From the IMG/VR virus record IMGVR_UViG_3300042319_000078, positions 1 to 28,417 of that record: a stretch of DNA of 28,417 nucleotides, one strand, 5' to 3'. Position 1 is the stretch's first letter, and every line of letters begins with the position of its first letter. This document shows, one piece after another, positions 1 through 6,106 of the stretch. The DNA comes from a virus. Under the pieces are notes generated by a model. It did no database searches, was not told the DNA's origin, and was given only the letters and a program-made list of their open reading frames with translations. A program made the position numbers and the translations under genes.

Positions 1-567
1 TTCTCAAGTAGTGTAAGTGGGACAAGCATTAGAAGTAGTGCAGTAGGTTCATTTGGTTTTAACACTGCTAATAATGGTGAATTTCAAATATACGGAACTG
101 CTACAGATGGTATGTTAATAGCTGGTAGAGGAAGTACTAATGATTTAGTACTTTTAAATAAAAATGGTTCTGATGTTTTAAGAGTACCTACTGGTACAAC
201 TACTGTAAGTTTGCAAAGTTTAACTGGTAGTGGTAGTAGAGCAGTATTAGCAGACGCAAGTGGTAATTTATCTGCACCTGTTTCGGATATTTCAGTAAAA
301 GAAAATATTAAACCTATTGGGTATGGTTTAAATGAAGTACTTAAAATGAATCCTGTATGGTTTGATTTTATTGATGAATATAAAAATTATGGACAAGGTA
401 GACAAAATGGTAACATAGCACAAGAGATGGAAGCAATTATACCTGAAGCAGTATTTATAACACCATCAACAGGTAAAATGGGTATTAACTATGACCAATT
501 ACACGCAGTATATATAAAAGCCATACAAGAATTAGAAGCAAGAATTAAACAATTAGAAAATAAATAA
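1..567 (+). CDS. Tail fibre / tail spike protein, 3' part, with C-terminal peptidase S74 intramolecular chaperone domain (5'-truncated)
   Basis: The frame is open from the first base, so only the last 188 residues are visible. The upstream part is a Gly/Ser/Thr-rich beta-type sequence, as in trimeric fibre shafts. From about residue 96 the sequence SDISVKENIKPIGYGL begins a peptidase S74 (endosialidase-type) chaperone domain, followed by MNPVWFDF, an IAQEME segment, and a C-terminal helix with heptad leucines (LHAVYIKAIQELEARIKQLE). In this family the domain trimerises the fibre and then cuts itself off at a Ser at its start; S97 or S100 near SDISVKEN are the candidates. The 5' part of the same protein is probably the fragment at 27686-28417. 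Family assignment is confident; the host receptor is unknown. Confidence 0.85.
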   Translation, partial: FSSSVSGTSIRSSAVGSFGFNTANNGEFQIYGTATDGMLIAGRGSTNDLVLLNKNGSDVLRVPTGTTTVSLQSLTGSGSRAVLADASGNLSAPVSDISVKENIKPIGYGLNEVLKMNPVWFDFIDEYKNYGQGRQNGNIAQEMEAIIPEAVFITPSTGKMGINYDQLHAVYIKAIQELEARIKQLENK

Positions 568-568
568 T

Positions 569-895
569 ATGAAATATTGGTACATTAATCAAATGGTAAG
601 TTTGCCAACTGATGGCGATTTAAAGTATTTTGTTATAAATGTTTATTGGTCTCGCTTTGCAAAAGAAACAATCAACGAGGTAGAATACGAAGCAAGTGTT
701 AATGGTACTGTGTTATTCTCAAAGGATGATGTTGCTAACTTTATCCCTTACGAGGACTTAACCTATGACATCGTTTGTGGCTGGTTGGATGCTTCTATAG
801 ATGTAGAGGCTTTAGACCTTAATTTAGATGCTCAAATAGAGAATCAAGTTAACCCACCGATTGTGGTACTCCCACTCCCATTTTCTAACCCTTAG
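569..895 (+). CDS. Small protein of the fibre/tail operon, function unknown
   Basis: This 108-residue protein begins one base after the stop of the fibre gene, so it is almost surely co-transcribed. The N-terminus has alternating hydrophobic and aromatic residues (MKYWYINQMVSLP, then YFVINVYWSRFA), suggesting a beta-sandwich. The C-terminus is proline-rich (NPPIVVLPLPFSNP). It resembles small proteins found just after tail-fibre genes in many phages (pattern W-I-x-Q-M ... V-x-V-x-W), which may be virion accessory proteins. That resemblance is from memory and no function can be assigned. No signal peptide or membrane segment is visible. Confidence 0.7.
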   Translation: MKYWYINQMVSLPTDGDLKYFVINVYWSRFAKETINEVEYEASVNGTVLFSKDDVANFIPYEDLTYDIVCGWLDASIDVEALDLNLDAQIENQVNPPIVVLPLPFSNP

Positions 896-914
896 GAAAT
901 TTCAAGTATTTAAC

Positions 915-922
915 TATATTTG
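915..922 (+). promoter_or_regulatory. Possible Bacteroidota-type -7 element (TATATTTG) upstream of the lysis genes
   Basis: TATATTTG matches the TAnnTTTG -7 consensus of Bacteroidota promoters and lies 17 bases before the ATG at 940, in one of the few non-coding gaps. I see no good TTTG at the usual upstream distance, so only half of the promoter is supported. If active, it would start the lysis module. Confidence 0.4.
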
Positions 923-939
923 TATATAAAATAAAAACT

Positions 940-1083
940 ATGCTACAACTAAACGAAACACAATTAAAGGAATTAGAGGCTTACATCAATCAGATACCAA
1001 CTGCTTACGGACTTCCGTTATTGCAGTTTTTAGGTAAAATTGCACAAGAGCAAAATCCACCACAAGAAGTAAAAGAAGACTAA
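940..1083 (+). CDS. Small hypothetical protein (47 aa)
   Basis: An uninterrupted ATG frame encodes MLQLNETQLKELEAYINQ and on to a charged QEVKED terminus. It has an amphipathic helix, a short hydrophobic segment (YGLPLLQFLGKIA) and no cysteine. The stop is immediately followed by the ATG of the next gene (TAAATG), which supports translation as part of the lysis operon. It follows a -7 promoter-like element. I do not recognise the family. Confidence 0.6.
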   Translation: MLQLNETQLKELEAYINQIPTAYGLPLLQFLGKIAQEQNPPQEVKED

Positions 1084-1257
1084 ATGGTACATAATAGCAA
1101 TCAATCGGACTTATTAACTATTGTTAGCGGAACATCCGCATTTATTAGTGTTGCAAACGTGCAGCCCATAGTTTCTTTAATAGCGAGTTTGATTGCTATT
1201 ATTTCAGGTCTTTTAGCTGCAAGGTATTACATTAAGGCGACTAAAAGATTTAAATAA
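1084..1257 (+). CDS. Small membrane protein, holin candidate
   Basis: A 57-residue protein with a polar N-terminus (MVHNSNQSDLLTIVSG), a hydrophobic stretch over roughly residues 17-46 (ISVANVQPIVSLIASLIAII and following) and a basic tail (YYIKATKRFK). The last base of its TAA is the first base of the next ATG, so the genes are translationally coupled. One long or two short membrane segments, a basic C-terminus and a place in a lysis cassette fit a small holin, but holins share little sequence. The call rests on topology and context. Confidence 0.6.
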   Translation: MVHNSNQSDLLTIVSGTSAFISVANVQPIVSLIASLIAIISGLLAARYYIKATKRFK

Positions 1258-1805
1258 TGTATAAGAATATAGTAATAGCGATATTGGTTATTATTGTATT
1301 TCTTTTTATAAAGGACAAGTCCGAATACATAGGTCAACCAGCAGTCATTGTAGATACTGACACAGTTTACCAACAGAAAACTTTTACTAAGTTTATCAAA
1401 GGGAAATCTATCCCTTTTGTCGTTTTAGACACAATTTACAATATAGATGAGGTTCACGATACAATTACAATCGTAAAAGACTATAACCAAGTAAAGGTTT
1501 ATTCTGATACTATGCGCATAGATTCATTAGGGTACGCATACATACAAGATACAATCTCACATAACAAGATACAAGGCAGGGGTTTTAAGGCTGAAATAAA
1601 CGAAAAAACTATCTATGTTACTAAGACTATCACTCCAAAGCCTAAGAAAGAGGTTTATTTGGGTGTTTTAGGCGATTTAAGGGCATTTGACAATAAAGTA
1701 GGCTTGGGACTTGGTTTAGGGTATAAAACGGCTAAAAACGGATTATTTACAATAAACGCAACAACAAATCATTATTCATTGGGTTATTATATAAAACTAT
1801 TCTAA
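1257..1805 (+). CDS. N-terminally membrane-anchored protein with beta-rich C-terminus; spanin-like candidate
   Basis: This 182-residue protein starts with a clear transmembrane segment (residues 4-18, NIVIAILVIIVFLFI). A long region dense in Thr/Val/Asp, likely beta-structured and periplasmic, follows. The C-terminal 50 residues alternate hydrophobic, Gly and aromatic residues (VYLGVLGDLRAF, VGLGLGLGYKTA, HYSLGYYIKLF) and end in Phe, as outer-membrane beta-strands do. It overlaps the upstream gene by one base and is followed one base later by another membrane gene. Position and topology suggest a protein linking inner and outer membrane during lysis, but this is inference and I recognise no characterised family. 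Confidence 0.6.
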   Translation: MYKNIVIAILVIIVFLFIKDKSEYIGQPAVIVDTDTVYQQKTFTKFIKGKSIPFVVLDTIYNIDEVHDTITIVKDYNQVKVYSDTMRIDSLGYAYIQDTISHNKIQGRGFKAEINEKTIYVTKTITPKPKKEVYLGVLGDLRAFDNKVGLGLGLGYKTAKNGLFTINATTNHYSLGYYIKLF

Positions 1806-1806
1806 A

Positions 1807-2076
1807 ATGGCTTTACCTGTATCATTTAAAGACTTCGCAAAGAATCCTGTGGTTGCAACTTTATTCATTGTTCTATGTGGCATATCAGCATTGTATATTG
1901 ACGTGCGTTCCACGTTCAAAGATCAGATCACAAGTCAAGGTATTAAGGTAGAAAAGTTAGATGAGAAGGTTGATATTATGCAAGTGGCTTTAAGAAGATG
2001 TGATTCATCTTTGGCATCTGCAACGGCTAAGTTAAGTACTCTTGAAAGTTTAGGTAAAATACAATCTATTAAATAA
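1807..2076 (+). CDS. Single-pass membrane protein with coiled coil; inner-membrane spanin (Rz-like) candidate
   Basis: An 89-residue protein with a short cytoplasmic N-terminus, one transmembrane helix at about residues 13-31 (NPVVATLFIVLCGISALYI) and a periplasmic helix with heptad-like spacing (GIKVEKLDEKVDIMQVALRR, then SLASATAKLSTLESL). This is the layout of an i-spanin. The stop overlaps the next ATG (TAATG), and the next gene encodes an exported coiled-coil protein, which would suit an Rz/Rz1-type pair. Sequence similarity to known spanins is not evident, so the role is inferred from topology and neighbours. Confidence 0.6.
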   Translation: MALPVSFKDFAKNPVVATLFIVLCGISALYIDVRSTFKDQITSQGIKVEKLDEKVDIMQVALRRCDSSLASATAKLSTLESLGKIQSIK

Positions 2077-2402
2077 TGAAATACTTATTATTTATATTTT
2101 TAATGGGGTGTACTGCTTCGGCTCAAAACCAAAGCGAGGAAACAAAAGAAGACATAGAGTTCCAAAAGTTAATGAATAAGGTATCGGAAACAAACGATTT
2201 GTCAGTTCAAGTACAGGCTAAGGCGAGTAAAAAAGAAGCTGAGTTAGTACAAAAGGCAGTTGAAACAATAAAGGAATTAAAAACAGAAGTAACAACATTA
2301 AAAACCGAATTAAGTGAAGTCAAAGCAAGTTTGGATAGTGTTAGCAATGATACTGGTGTCAGTTTCAAGCTATTCGCAATACCCACAAATAAGGAAAATT
2401 AA
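2076..2402 (+). CDS. Exported coiled-coil protein, possible lipoprotein (o-spanin candidate)
   Basis: The N-terminus MKYLLFIFLMGCTASAQNQ is a signal sequence with two possible processing sites: a lipobox-like LMGC with Cys12, or signal peptidase I after TASA with Gln next, a common Bacteroidota pattern. The mature 90 residues are strongly helical and charged, with heptads (LVQKAVETIKELKTEVTTLK, then TELSEVKASLDSV). It follows the i-spanin-like gene with a TAATG overlap. The end of the gene overlaps the signal sequence of the next gene by 89 bases in another frame, recalling Rz1/Rz nesting. The spanin role is inferred; export is well supported. Confidence 0.65.
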   Translation: MKYLLFIFLMGCTASAQNQSEETKEDIEFQKLMNKVSETNDLSVQVQAKASKKEAELVQKAVETIKELKTEVTTLKTELSEVKASLDSVSNDTGVSFKLFAIPTNKEN

Positions 2403-2700
2403 ACAAGATTCGGTTGTTATAATGACCATAGAGCAAGGCAAAGAAATAAACGCTTTGTATTTGGGTTATAACAAAACAATAGATTCATTAAAAATTAAAA
2501 CAAGATATTATGATTCAGCAATTAATCAAATTAGTAAAAAGCAAGATACAATCAACCTTTACAGATATCATATCAATAATATTAAACCAGCCACAGGAAT
2601 CGACAAAGAGTTCAAAGAAGCCTTTGAGAAAGAAAAAGGGATAAATAGAATATGGACTTTAGCTTTATTTATGGCATTAGTACTAATTAAAACAGAATAA
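2314..2700 (+). CDS. Exported protein with C-terminal membrane segment; starts at GTG inside the upstream gene
   Basis: The GTG at 2314 gives a textbook signal peptide, MKSKQVWIVLAMILVSVSSYSQ, with likely cleavage before Gln22. The body is a charged helical region (about residues 35-110) and the C-terminus carries a hydrophobic segment (IWTLALFMALVLI). A signal at one end and a membrane segment at the other is reminiscent of a unimolecular spanin, though no lipobox Cys is present. A start at the ATG at 2422 would lose the signal sequence, so I prefer GTG although it overlaps the upstream frame by 89 bases. Function is inferred from topology only. Confidence 0.6.
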   Translation: MKSKQVWIVLAMILVSVSSYSQYPQIRKIKQDSVVIMTIEQGKEINALYLGYNKTIDSLKIKTRYYDSAINQISKKQDTINLYRYHINNIKPATGIDKEFKEAFEKEKGINRIWTLALFMALVLIKTE

Positions 2701-2702
2701 AA

Positions 2703-2933
2703 ATGAAATGGATAGCAAATTTATTATCGGATGAAAGAGGGTCAATAAGCACTAAAAGAGTAATAGCTTTGATGAGTGCTTTGTTTTTATGTATCACTTT
2801 GTTAGCAAATTCTTTTAGTCATGTCGAGGTTGCACCAAGCGATAAGCTGGTTGATTGCGTTATGGCTATTTGTATTGCAGCAATGGGTACAAGTACAATA
2901 GACAAATTTTCAACAAAAAAAGATGCCGAATAA
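2703..2933 (+). CDS. Two-helix membrane protein, holin candidate
   Basis: This 76-residue protein has a polar N-terminus containing SDERGSISTKR, a first transmembrane helix (VIALMSALFLCITLLANSF, residues 20-38) and a second hydrophobic segment (LVDCVMAICIAAMGTSTI, residues 49-66), ending in a charged tail. The pattern 'W-x-x-x-L-L-S-D-x-x-G-x-x-S-x-K-R', two membrane helices and a C-terminal Lys-rich tail matches small holin-like proteins common in Bacteroidota phages. It sits two bases after the preceding gene and just before the endolysin genes. Of the membrane proteins here, this is the best holin candidate. Confidence 0.65.
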   Translation: MKWIANLLSDERGSISTKRVIALMSALFLCITLLANSFSHVEVAPSDKLVDCVMAICIAAMGTSTIDKFSTKKDAE

Positions 2934-3018
2934 CGAGAAACGAGCATTATTAATAGGCTTTACCTTATGGGTATTAGCTTTAATTTATTTTATTTATGAA
3001 ACTATCAGCACACCTTGA
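2923..3018 (+). CDS. Very small membrane peptide (31 aa)
   Basis: An ATG frame overlaps the end of the holin-like gene (to 2933) and the start of the M15 peptidase gene (2996). It encodes a charged start (MPNNEKRA) and one membrane helix (LLIGFTLWVLALIYFIYE). Tight overlaps on both sides and a clean transmembrane pattern argue that it is translated, perhaps as a lysis accessory such as an antiholin. It is short enough to occur by chance. Confidence 0.45.
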   Translation: MPNNEKRALLIGFTLWVLALIYFIYETISTP

Positions 3019-3460
3019 TTTAAGCGAAGTTATTCGTAGCGAATCAGCAAAAAGAAACGGAATTAGCAATATGCCTATTGCTCAACACATTGAGAACTTT
3101 AAATTATTAGCAGAAAAGGTATTTGAGCCAGTAAGGGTTCACTTTGGAGTGCCTATTCACATATCAAGCGGTTACAGAAGTATTGAGTTAAATAAATGCA
3201 TTGGCGGTTCATTAACAAGTCAACATTGCACAGGAGAGGCTATTGATATTGATATGGATAGTTCTGCAAGTGATGTAACGAACAAAATGGTATTTGATTA
3301 CATTAAGGACAATTTAGTTTTTGACCAAATGATCTGGGAGTTTGGAACAAAAGAAAATCCTGACTGGGTTCACGTTTCGTATGAATCAACTGGCAAACAA
3401 AGAAAGCAAGTATTAAGAGCAGTAAGGGTTAATGGTAAAACAACATACCAAAACTATTAA
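2996..3460 (+). CDS. Endolysin, peptidase M15 family (D-Ala-D-Ala carboxypeptidase-like)
   Basis: A 154-residue single-domain protein of the M15 zinc peptidase family, which cleaves peptidoglycan cross-links or stems. The family hallmarks are visible: the ISSGYRS motif at residues 56-62, the LNKCIGGSLTSQHCTGEAID block with His77 and Asp84 as zinc ligands, a helper Glu115 or nearby acid, and WVHVSY with His126 as the third ligand. Length is normal for the stand-alone version. There is no signal peptide, so release needs the holin. It overlaps the small membrane peptide upstream and is followed one base later by a second lysin. Confidence 0.9.
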   Translation: MKLSAHLDLSEVIRSESAKRNGISNMPIAQHIENFKLLAEKVFEPVRVHFGVPIHISSGYRSIELNKCIGGSLTSQHCTGEAIDIDMDSSASDVTNKMVFDYIKDNLVFDQMIWEFGTKENPDWVHVSYESTGKQRKQVLRAVRVNGKTTYQNY

Positions 3461-3461
3461 T

Positions 3462-4052
3462 ATGATCTCCAAAAAAGCTATTGAACTAATTATTAAACAC
3501 GAGGTTGGAGGGAGAGCCGTTTACGAACGTAGATACCAAAAGCCTACCTTAACTGATAGCGGAGTTGTTATCGGAATAGGGTACAATTTAAGTGAGGTTA
3601 GAGATAATCAATTCTTTAGCGATTGGGATGGCTTAAATTTGAACTTTCTACACGCATTAAGGAAAGTAGTCGGAATAAAAGGAGAGGCGGTTAAAACGAT
3701 GCTTAGGGGGGAAATTTTACAAGTTAGGATTCCATACAATTTTGCCTACGATGTATTCGTTAATAAGTCAATACCTAAATACTATAAATTAACAAAGGAT
3801 ATTTATCCAGAGATAGATAGTTTAAACGAGGACACAAGGGGTGCGTTGGTTTCAATGGTTTACGATAGAGGGAATAAATTAGACGGAGATACAAGAACTG
3901 AAATGAGAGCCATAGTTGACCTTGTGGCTAAAAAAGACTACGAAGGGATAGCTGACCAAATAGAAAGAAGCAAAAGATTATGGGAGAATGGGTTGGATGG
4001 TTTGGTCAAACGGAGAGAAGAAGAAGCAGACCTGATACTCAATTCAATATAA
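3462..4052 (+). CDS. Second lysin, lysozyme/pesticin-like glycosidase candidate
   Basis: The ATG at 3462, one base after the M15 gene, gives a 196-residue protein; an upstream in-frame start at 3432 would run into the M15 gene and is less likely. The N-terminal KKAIELIIKHEVGGRAVYER followed by DSGVVIGIGYNLSEV fits phage lysozyme-type catalytic domains, with Glu13 as the likely catalytic acid and the SGVxIGIGY loop behind it. A later 'LVSMVYDRG' and 'EMRAIVDLV' segment matches lysozyme/pesticin-like helical domains. It probably cuts the glycan strands while the M15 enzyme cuts the peptides. Activity is inferred from motifs. Confidence 0.7.
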   Translation: MISKKAIELIIKHEVGGRAVYERRYQKPTLTDSGVVIGIGYNLSEVRDNQFFSDWDGLNLNFLHALRKVVGIKGEAVKTMLRGEILQVRIPYNFAYDVFVNKSIPKYYKLTKDIYPEIDSLNEDTRGALVSMVYDRGNKLDGDTRTEMRAIVDLVAKKDYEGIADQIERSKRLWENGLDGLVKRREEEADLILNSI

Positions 4053-4062
4053 AACCAAAACA

Positions 4063-5103
4063 ATGACAACAACAAAAAAAAGGGGAGGCGGAAAAACAAC
4101 AATGAGCGGTCAAATAGTTTTAGACTATTTAGCCAAATATCCTCAATGGATGCCGTCTAACACTTTAGCCTCTTTGATTATGAAGGAGCAAAGCGCACAC
4201 TTTGACAATCACGAAAACGTCCGTTACTTGATAAGATATTACAGAGGTAAGGTTGGAGATGATAAAGCATCAAGAGGAAAGAATACACAATTTATAGAAG
4301 ATTATAAGCGTACTGCTTCAAACTTTGTTCAGCCACCTACTTGGGTAGAGGAGAAGGTAATATATTGTTTGCCAATAGGAATTAAGAAGATGGGATTTAT
4401 TAGTGATTTACAAGTTCCATTTCACGACCCTAAAGCTATTGATGTTTGCTTTAAATATTTAGTTGACCAAAAGATTGATTCATTATTTATCAATGGAGAT
4501 TTAGTTGACTTTTATCAATTAAGCGACTTCCAGAAAGACCCAAGAGTAAGAAAGTTTGATGAGGAATATGAGGCTATTATTGAGATGCTTGGATTTATAA
4601 GAGCAACCTTTCCGCAAATACCTATTTACTACAACTTAGACGCTAATCACGAATTTAGGTATGAAAGGTATATGAGAACAAAAGCGCCTGAATTATTAGG
4701 GTTAAACGGCAAATTTGACATTGAGGAAATATTAATGCTAAATACTTTTAACATTATTCCGATTAAGAATATAGATCACGTTAAGTTTGGCAAATTGCCT
4801 ATCATTCACGGAGATACTACATTCAGGAGAGGAAGCGGTGTAAACCCAGCTAAAACGCTTTACGATAGAGTTAAGCAAAGCGCAATAGCTTCGCACGTTC
4901 ATCAGGTACAATCTTATACAACTAAGAATCAATTTGATGAAGAAGTCTTTACTTGCTGGACCACAGGACACCTAATGCATCCAAACGTAGAATATTGTAA
5001 GCACGTTGACAATTACTCACAAGGCTTTGCAATATTAGAAAAGGATGTTGAAGGTTACTATTCGGTTCAAAACAAAAGAATCTATAAAAATAAAATATTT
5101 TAA
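4063..5103 (+). CDS. Calcineurin-like metallophosphoesterase with N-terminal helical domain
   Basis: A 346-residue protein. The first 90 residues are basic and helical (possible HTH). The metallophosphatase core follows: SDLQVPFHD with Asp115 (Gln117 stands where many members have His), NGDLVDFY with Asp146 and Asp149, DANHE with His196 (usually GNH-D/E), IIHGD with His249, and ASHVH with His278 and His280. These are the two-metal ligands of calcineurin-like phosphoesterases. Phage members may act on nucleotides or nucleic acid ends; the substrate cannot be read from sequence. It lies between the lysins and the control region and is preceded by an AAAACA leader without a Shine-Dalgarno. Confidence 0.85.
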   Translation: MTTTKKRGGGKTTMSGQIVLDYLAKYPQWMPSNTLASLIMKEQSAHFDNHENVRYLIRYYRGKVGDDKASRGKNTQFIEDYKRTASNFVQPPTWVEEKVIYCLPIGIKKMGFISDLQVPFHDPKAIDVCFKYLVDQKIDSLFINGDLVDFYQLSDFQKDPRVRKFDEEYEAIIEMLGFIRATFPQIPIYYNLDANHEFRYERYMRTKAPELLGLNGKFDIEEILMLNTFNIIPIKNIDHVKFGKLPIIHGDTTFRRGSGVNPAKTLYDRVKQSAIASHVHQVQSYTTKNQFDEEVFTCWTTGHLMHPNVEYCKHVDNYSQGFAILEKDVEGYYSVQNKRIYKNKIF

Positions 5104-5104
5104 T

Positions 5105-5296
5105 ATGAGATACCCTAAAAACTTTGCAAAATTGACAACATTACAACAAGAACAATGGCTGGTTTCTAAGCTACAAGAAATACACCAATTAGAACAAGAA
5201 ATAAAAATCACATTAGGTAAGATCAGAGGTGGAGAGGTATTAATATTTAAAGAGATTGACAGACCAGATTTAGCTTTAATGAAAGATGAAAATTAA
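5105..5296 (+). CDS. Small helical protein, function unknown
   Basis: The ATG at 5105 lies one base after the stop of the phosphoesterase gene; an in-frame start at 5045 would overlap that gene by 59 bases and is less likely. The 63-residue product is rich in Gln/Glu/Lys with a coiled-coil-like central helix (WLVSKLQEIHQLEQEIKITL). It overlaps the next gene by 11 bases, so it belongs to the same operon. I do not recognise it. Confidence 0.6.
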   Translation: MRYPKNFAKLTTLQQEQWLVSKLQEIHQLEQEIKITLGKIRGGEVLIFKEIDRPDLALMKDEN

Positions 5297-5555
5297 AATT
5301 ATATATAAAAAATTAGGAAGGGAACAAGCCTACGGCATTGCTGAAAGTGATGGTGTTATTTATATTGATTCACGGCTAAAGGGTAAAAAATTGCTTGAGA
5401 TACTTCTACATGAGGTAGGGCATCTCCAAAATCCAGAGGATAGCGAAGAAACGATTATAGAGAAAAGTGTAACTTTATGTAATATACTTTGGAAACAAGG
5501 TTATAGACGAGTTGACAATTCTAATGACACACCATTACAAAATGGTTCTAAATAG
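5286..5555 (+). CDS. Small zinc-metalloprotease-like protein (HExxH, ImmA/IrrE-like)
   Basis: This 89-residue protein carries HEVGH at residues 42-46 on a helix (LLEILLHEVGH), with acidic residues following (NPEDSEETIIEKS) that could give the third metal ligand. Before it, 'GVIYIDSRLKGK' forms the expected strand. That order matches the minimal catalytic core of ImmA/IrrE-type peptidases, some of which cleave repressors. The protein is shorter than classical members and lacks an HTH partner nearby, so protease activity is uncertain. It is the last gene before a strong terminator. Confidence 0.7.
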   Translation: MKIKIIYKKLGREQAYGIAESDGVIYIDSRLKGKKLLEILLHEVGHLQNPEDSEETIIEKSVTLCNILWKQGYRRVDNSNDTPLQNGSK

Positions 5556-5570
5556 TTGTTGGTTCATAGT

Positions 5571-5599
5571 TCCCCATCCCTAAAAAGGTGGGGTTTTTT
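5571..5599 (+). terminator. Rho-independent terminator after the lysis/phosphoesterase operon
   Basis: A hairpin of CCCCA...TGGGG extended by CC...GG across a one-base bulge, with loop CTAAAAA, is followed by TTTTTT. It lies 16 bases after the stop of the HExxH gene and closes the late transcript. Confidence 0.85.
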
Positions 5600-5602
5600 A
5601 TA

Positions 5603-5668
5603 TATATTTGCAGTTCATATTGGAGAACTTAGGTTTAACCCCTTCTATTTTCATAGAGGGGGTTTTTT
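5603..5668 (+). ncRNA. Possible short RNA or second terminator unit (-7 element, hairpin, strong terminator)
   Basis: TATATTTG (5603-5610) matches the -7 consensus. About five bases later begins a short segment with hairpin AGTTC/GAACT (5612-5616 with 5625-5629). It is closed by a 12-bp terminator stem (5637-5648 with 5653-5664, loop TTTC, one G-U pair) followed by a T run to 5668. This could make an RNA of about 50 bases. No good -33 element is seen, so it may simply be a second terminator in series. Confidence 0.4.
5637..5668 (+). terminator. Second strong rho-independent terminator
   Basis: The left arm AACCCCTTCTAT and right arm ATAGAGGGGGTT pair over 12 positions with one G-U, loop TTTC, followed by further T residues. 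It follows the first terminator by 38 bases. Two terminators in series separate the lysis transcript from the early genes. Confidence 0.85.
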
Positions 5669-5824
5669 GTCAATCATATAAAGTTCATTTATCAATCATA
5701 AAAGGGAGTAATACTACCATTTATCCCTAATATTTGCCGTTCATCACATTTATTTAAAATAATTGCTTTGTTTGATAAAGTTATAAGGTTTTACCCTATC
5801 TTTGAATCCTAAACCAAAAACAAT
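5669..5824. promoter_or_regulatory. Intergenic control region with short direct repeats before the early genes
   Basis: The gap between genes (5556-5824, 269 bases) holds the two terminators and then this repeat-bearing stretch. TCAATCATA occurs twice (5670-5678 and 5692-5700), 22 bp apart, about two helical turns. GTTCAT occurs at 5562, 5613, 5683 and 5739. The half-palindrome AGTAATACT is at 5707-5715. A TTATCCCTA at 5721 has a passing likeness to a DnaA box. These are plausible operator or origin elements; none is proven. Confidence 0.4.
5771..5804 (+). promoter_or_regulatory. Early promoter (TTTG-N22-TATCTTTG)
   Basis: TTTG at 5771-5774 and TATCTTTG at 5797-5804 are separated by 22 bases, within the range for Bacteroidota promoters. 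The expected start is near 5809, 16 bases before the ATG at 5825. Its place after tandem terminators and before the first replication genes makes it the likely main early promoter. Confidence 0.65.
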
Positions 5825-5980
5825 ATGAAAAAAGCATTTAAAATTTACAAAGAAGGGATGACTACTGACTGGATTACTATTTTACTTCCAGTTAATGAAT
5901 TTAATGAATTTGATAAATCATTATTAGTATTTAAGTTAGAGAAATATGTTTCTTTAGGATATCAAATTAAACCAATATGA
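5825..5980 (+). CDS. Small early protein (51 aa), function unknown
   Basis: The first gene after the early promoter, with an A-rich leader (CCAAAAACAAT) and no Shine-Dalgarno, as expected for Bacteroidota. The product begins MKKAFKIYKEGMTTDWITI and mixes beta-like strands with an amphipathic C-terminal helix (LLVFKLEKYVSLGYQ). Its TGA overlaps the next ATG (ATGA). No family is recognised. First-transcribed phage genes of this size often act on host functions, but nothing in the sequence proves that. Confidence 0.6.
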   Translation: MKKAFKIYKEGMTTDWITILLPVNEFNEFDKSLLVFKLEKYVSLGYQIKPI

Positions 5981-6105
5981 ATAAGTTAAAAACACCACAA
6001 CAAAAAGCTAATGAGCAATATGCTCGTGAAAGCATTAAACCAATGTATGCATTTATCATTGTATTATTTGCATTTTTAATCACCGCAATCTTTCAAAACA
6101 TTTAG
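5977..6105 (+). CDS. Small membrane protein (42 aa)
   Basis: Starts in an ATGA overlap with the preceding gene. A charged 20-residue N-terminus (MNKLKTPQQKANEQYARESI) is followed by one transmembrane helix (MYAFIIVLFAFLITAIF) that reaches almost to the C-terminus. The next ATG follows one base after the stop. Coupling on both sides supports it as a real early gene. Function unknown. Confidence 0.6.
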   Translation: MNKLKTPQQKANEQYARESIKPMYAFIIVLFAFLITAIFQNI

Positions 6106-6106
6106 T

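Noticed and set aside
5045-5104. Longer start for the 63-residue protein ending at 5296
   Set aside because: The ATG at 5105, one base after the upstream stop, fits the operon spacing. The extension would overlap the end of the phosphoesterase gene.
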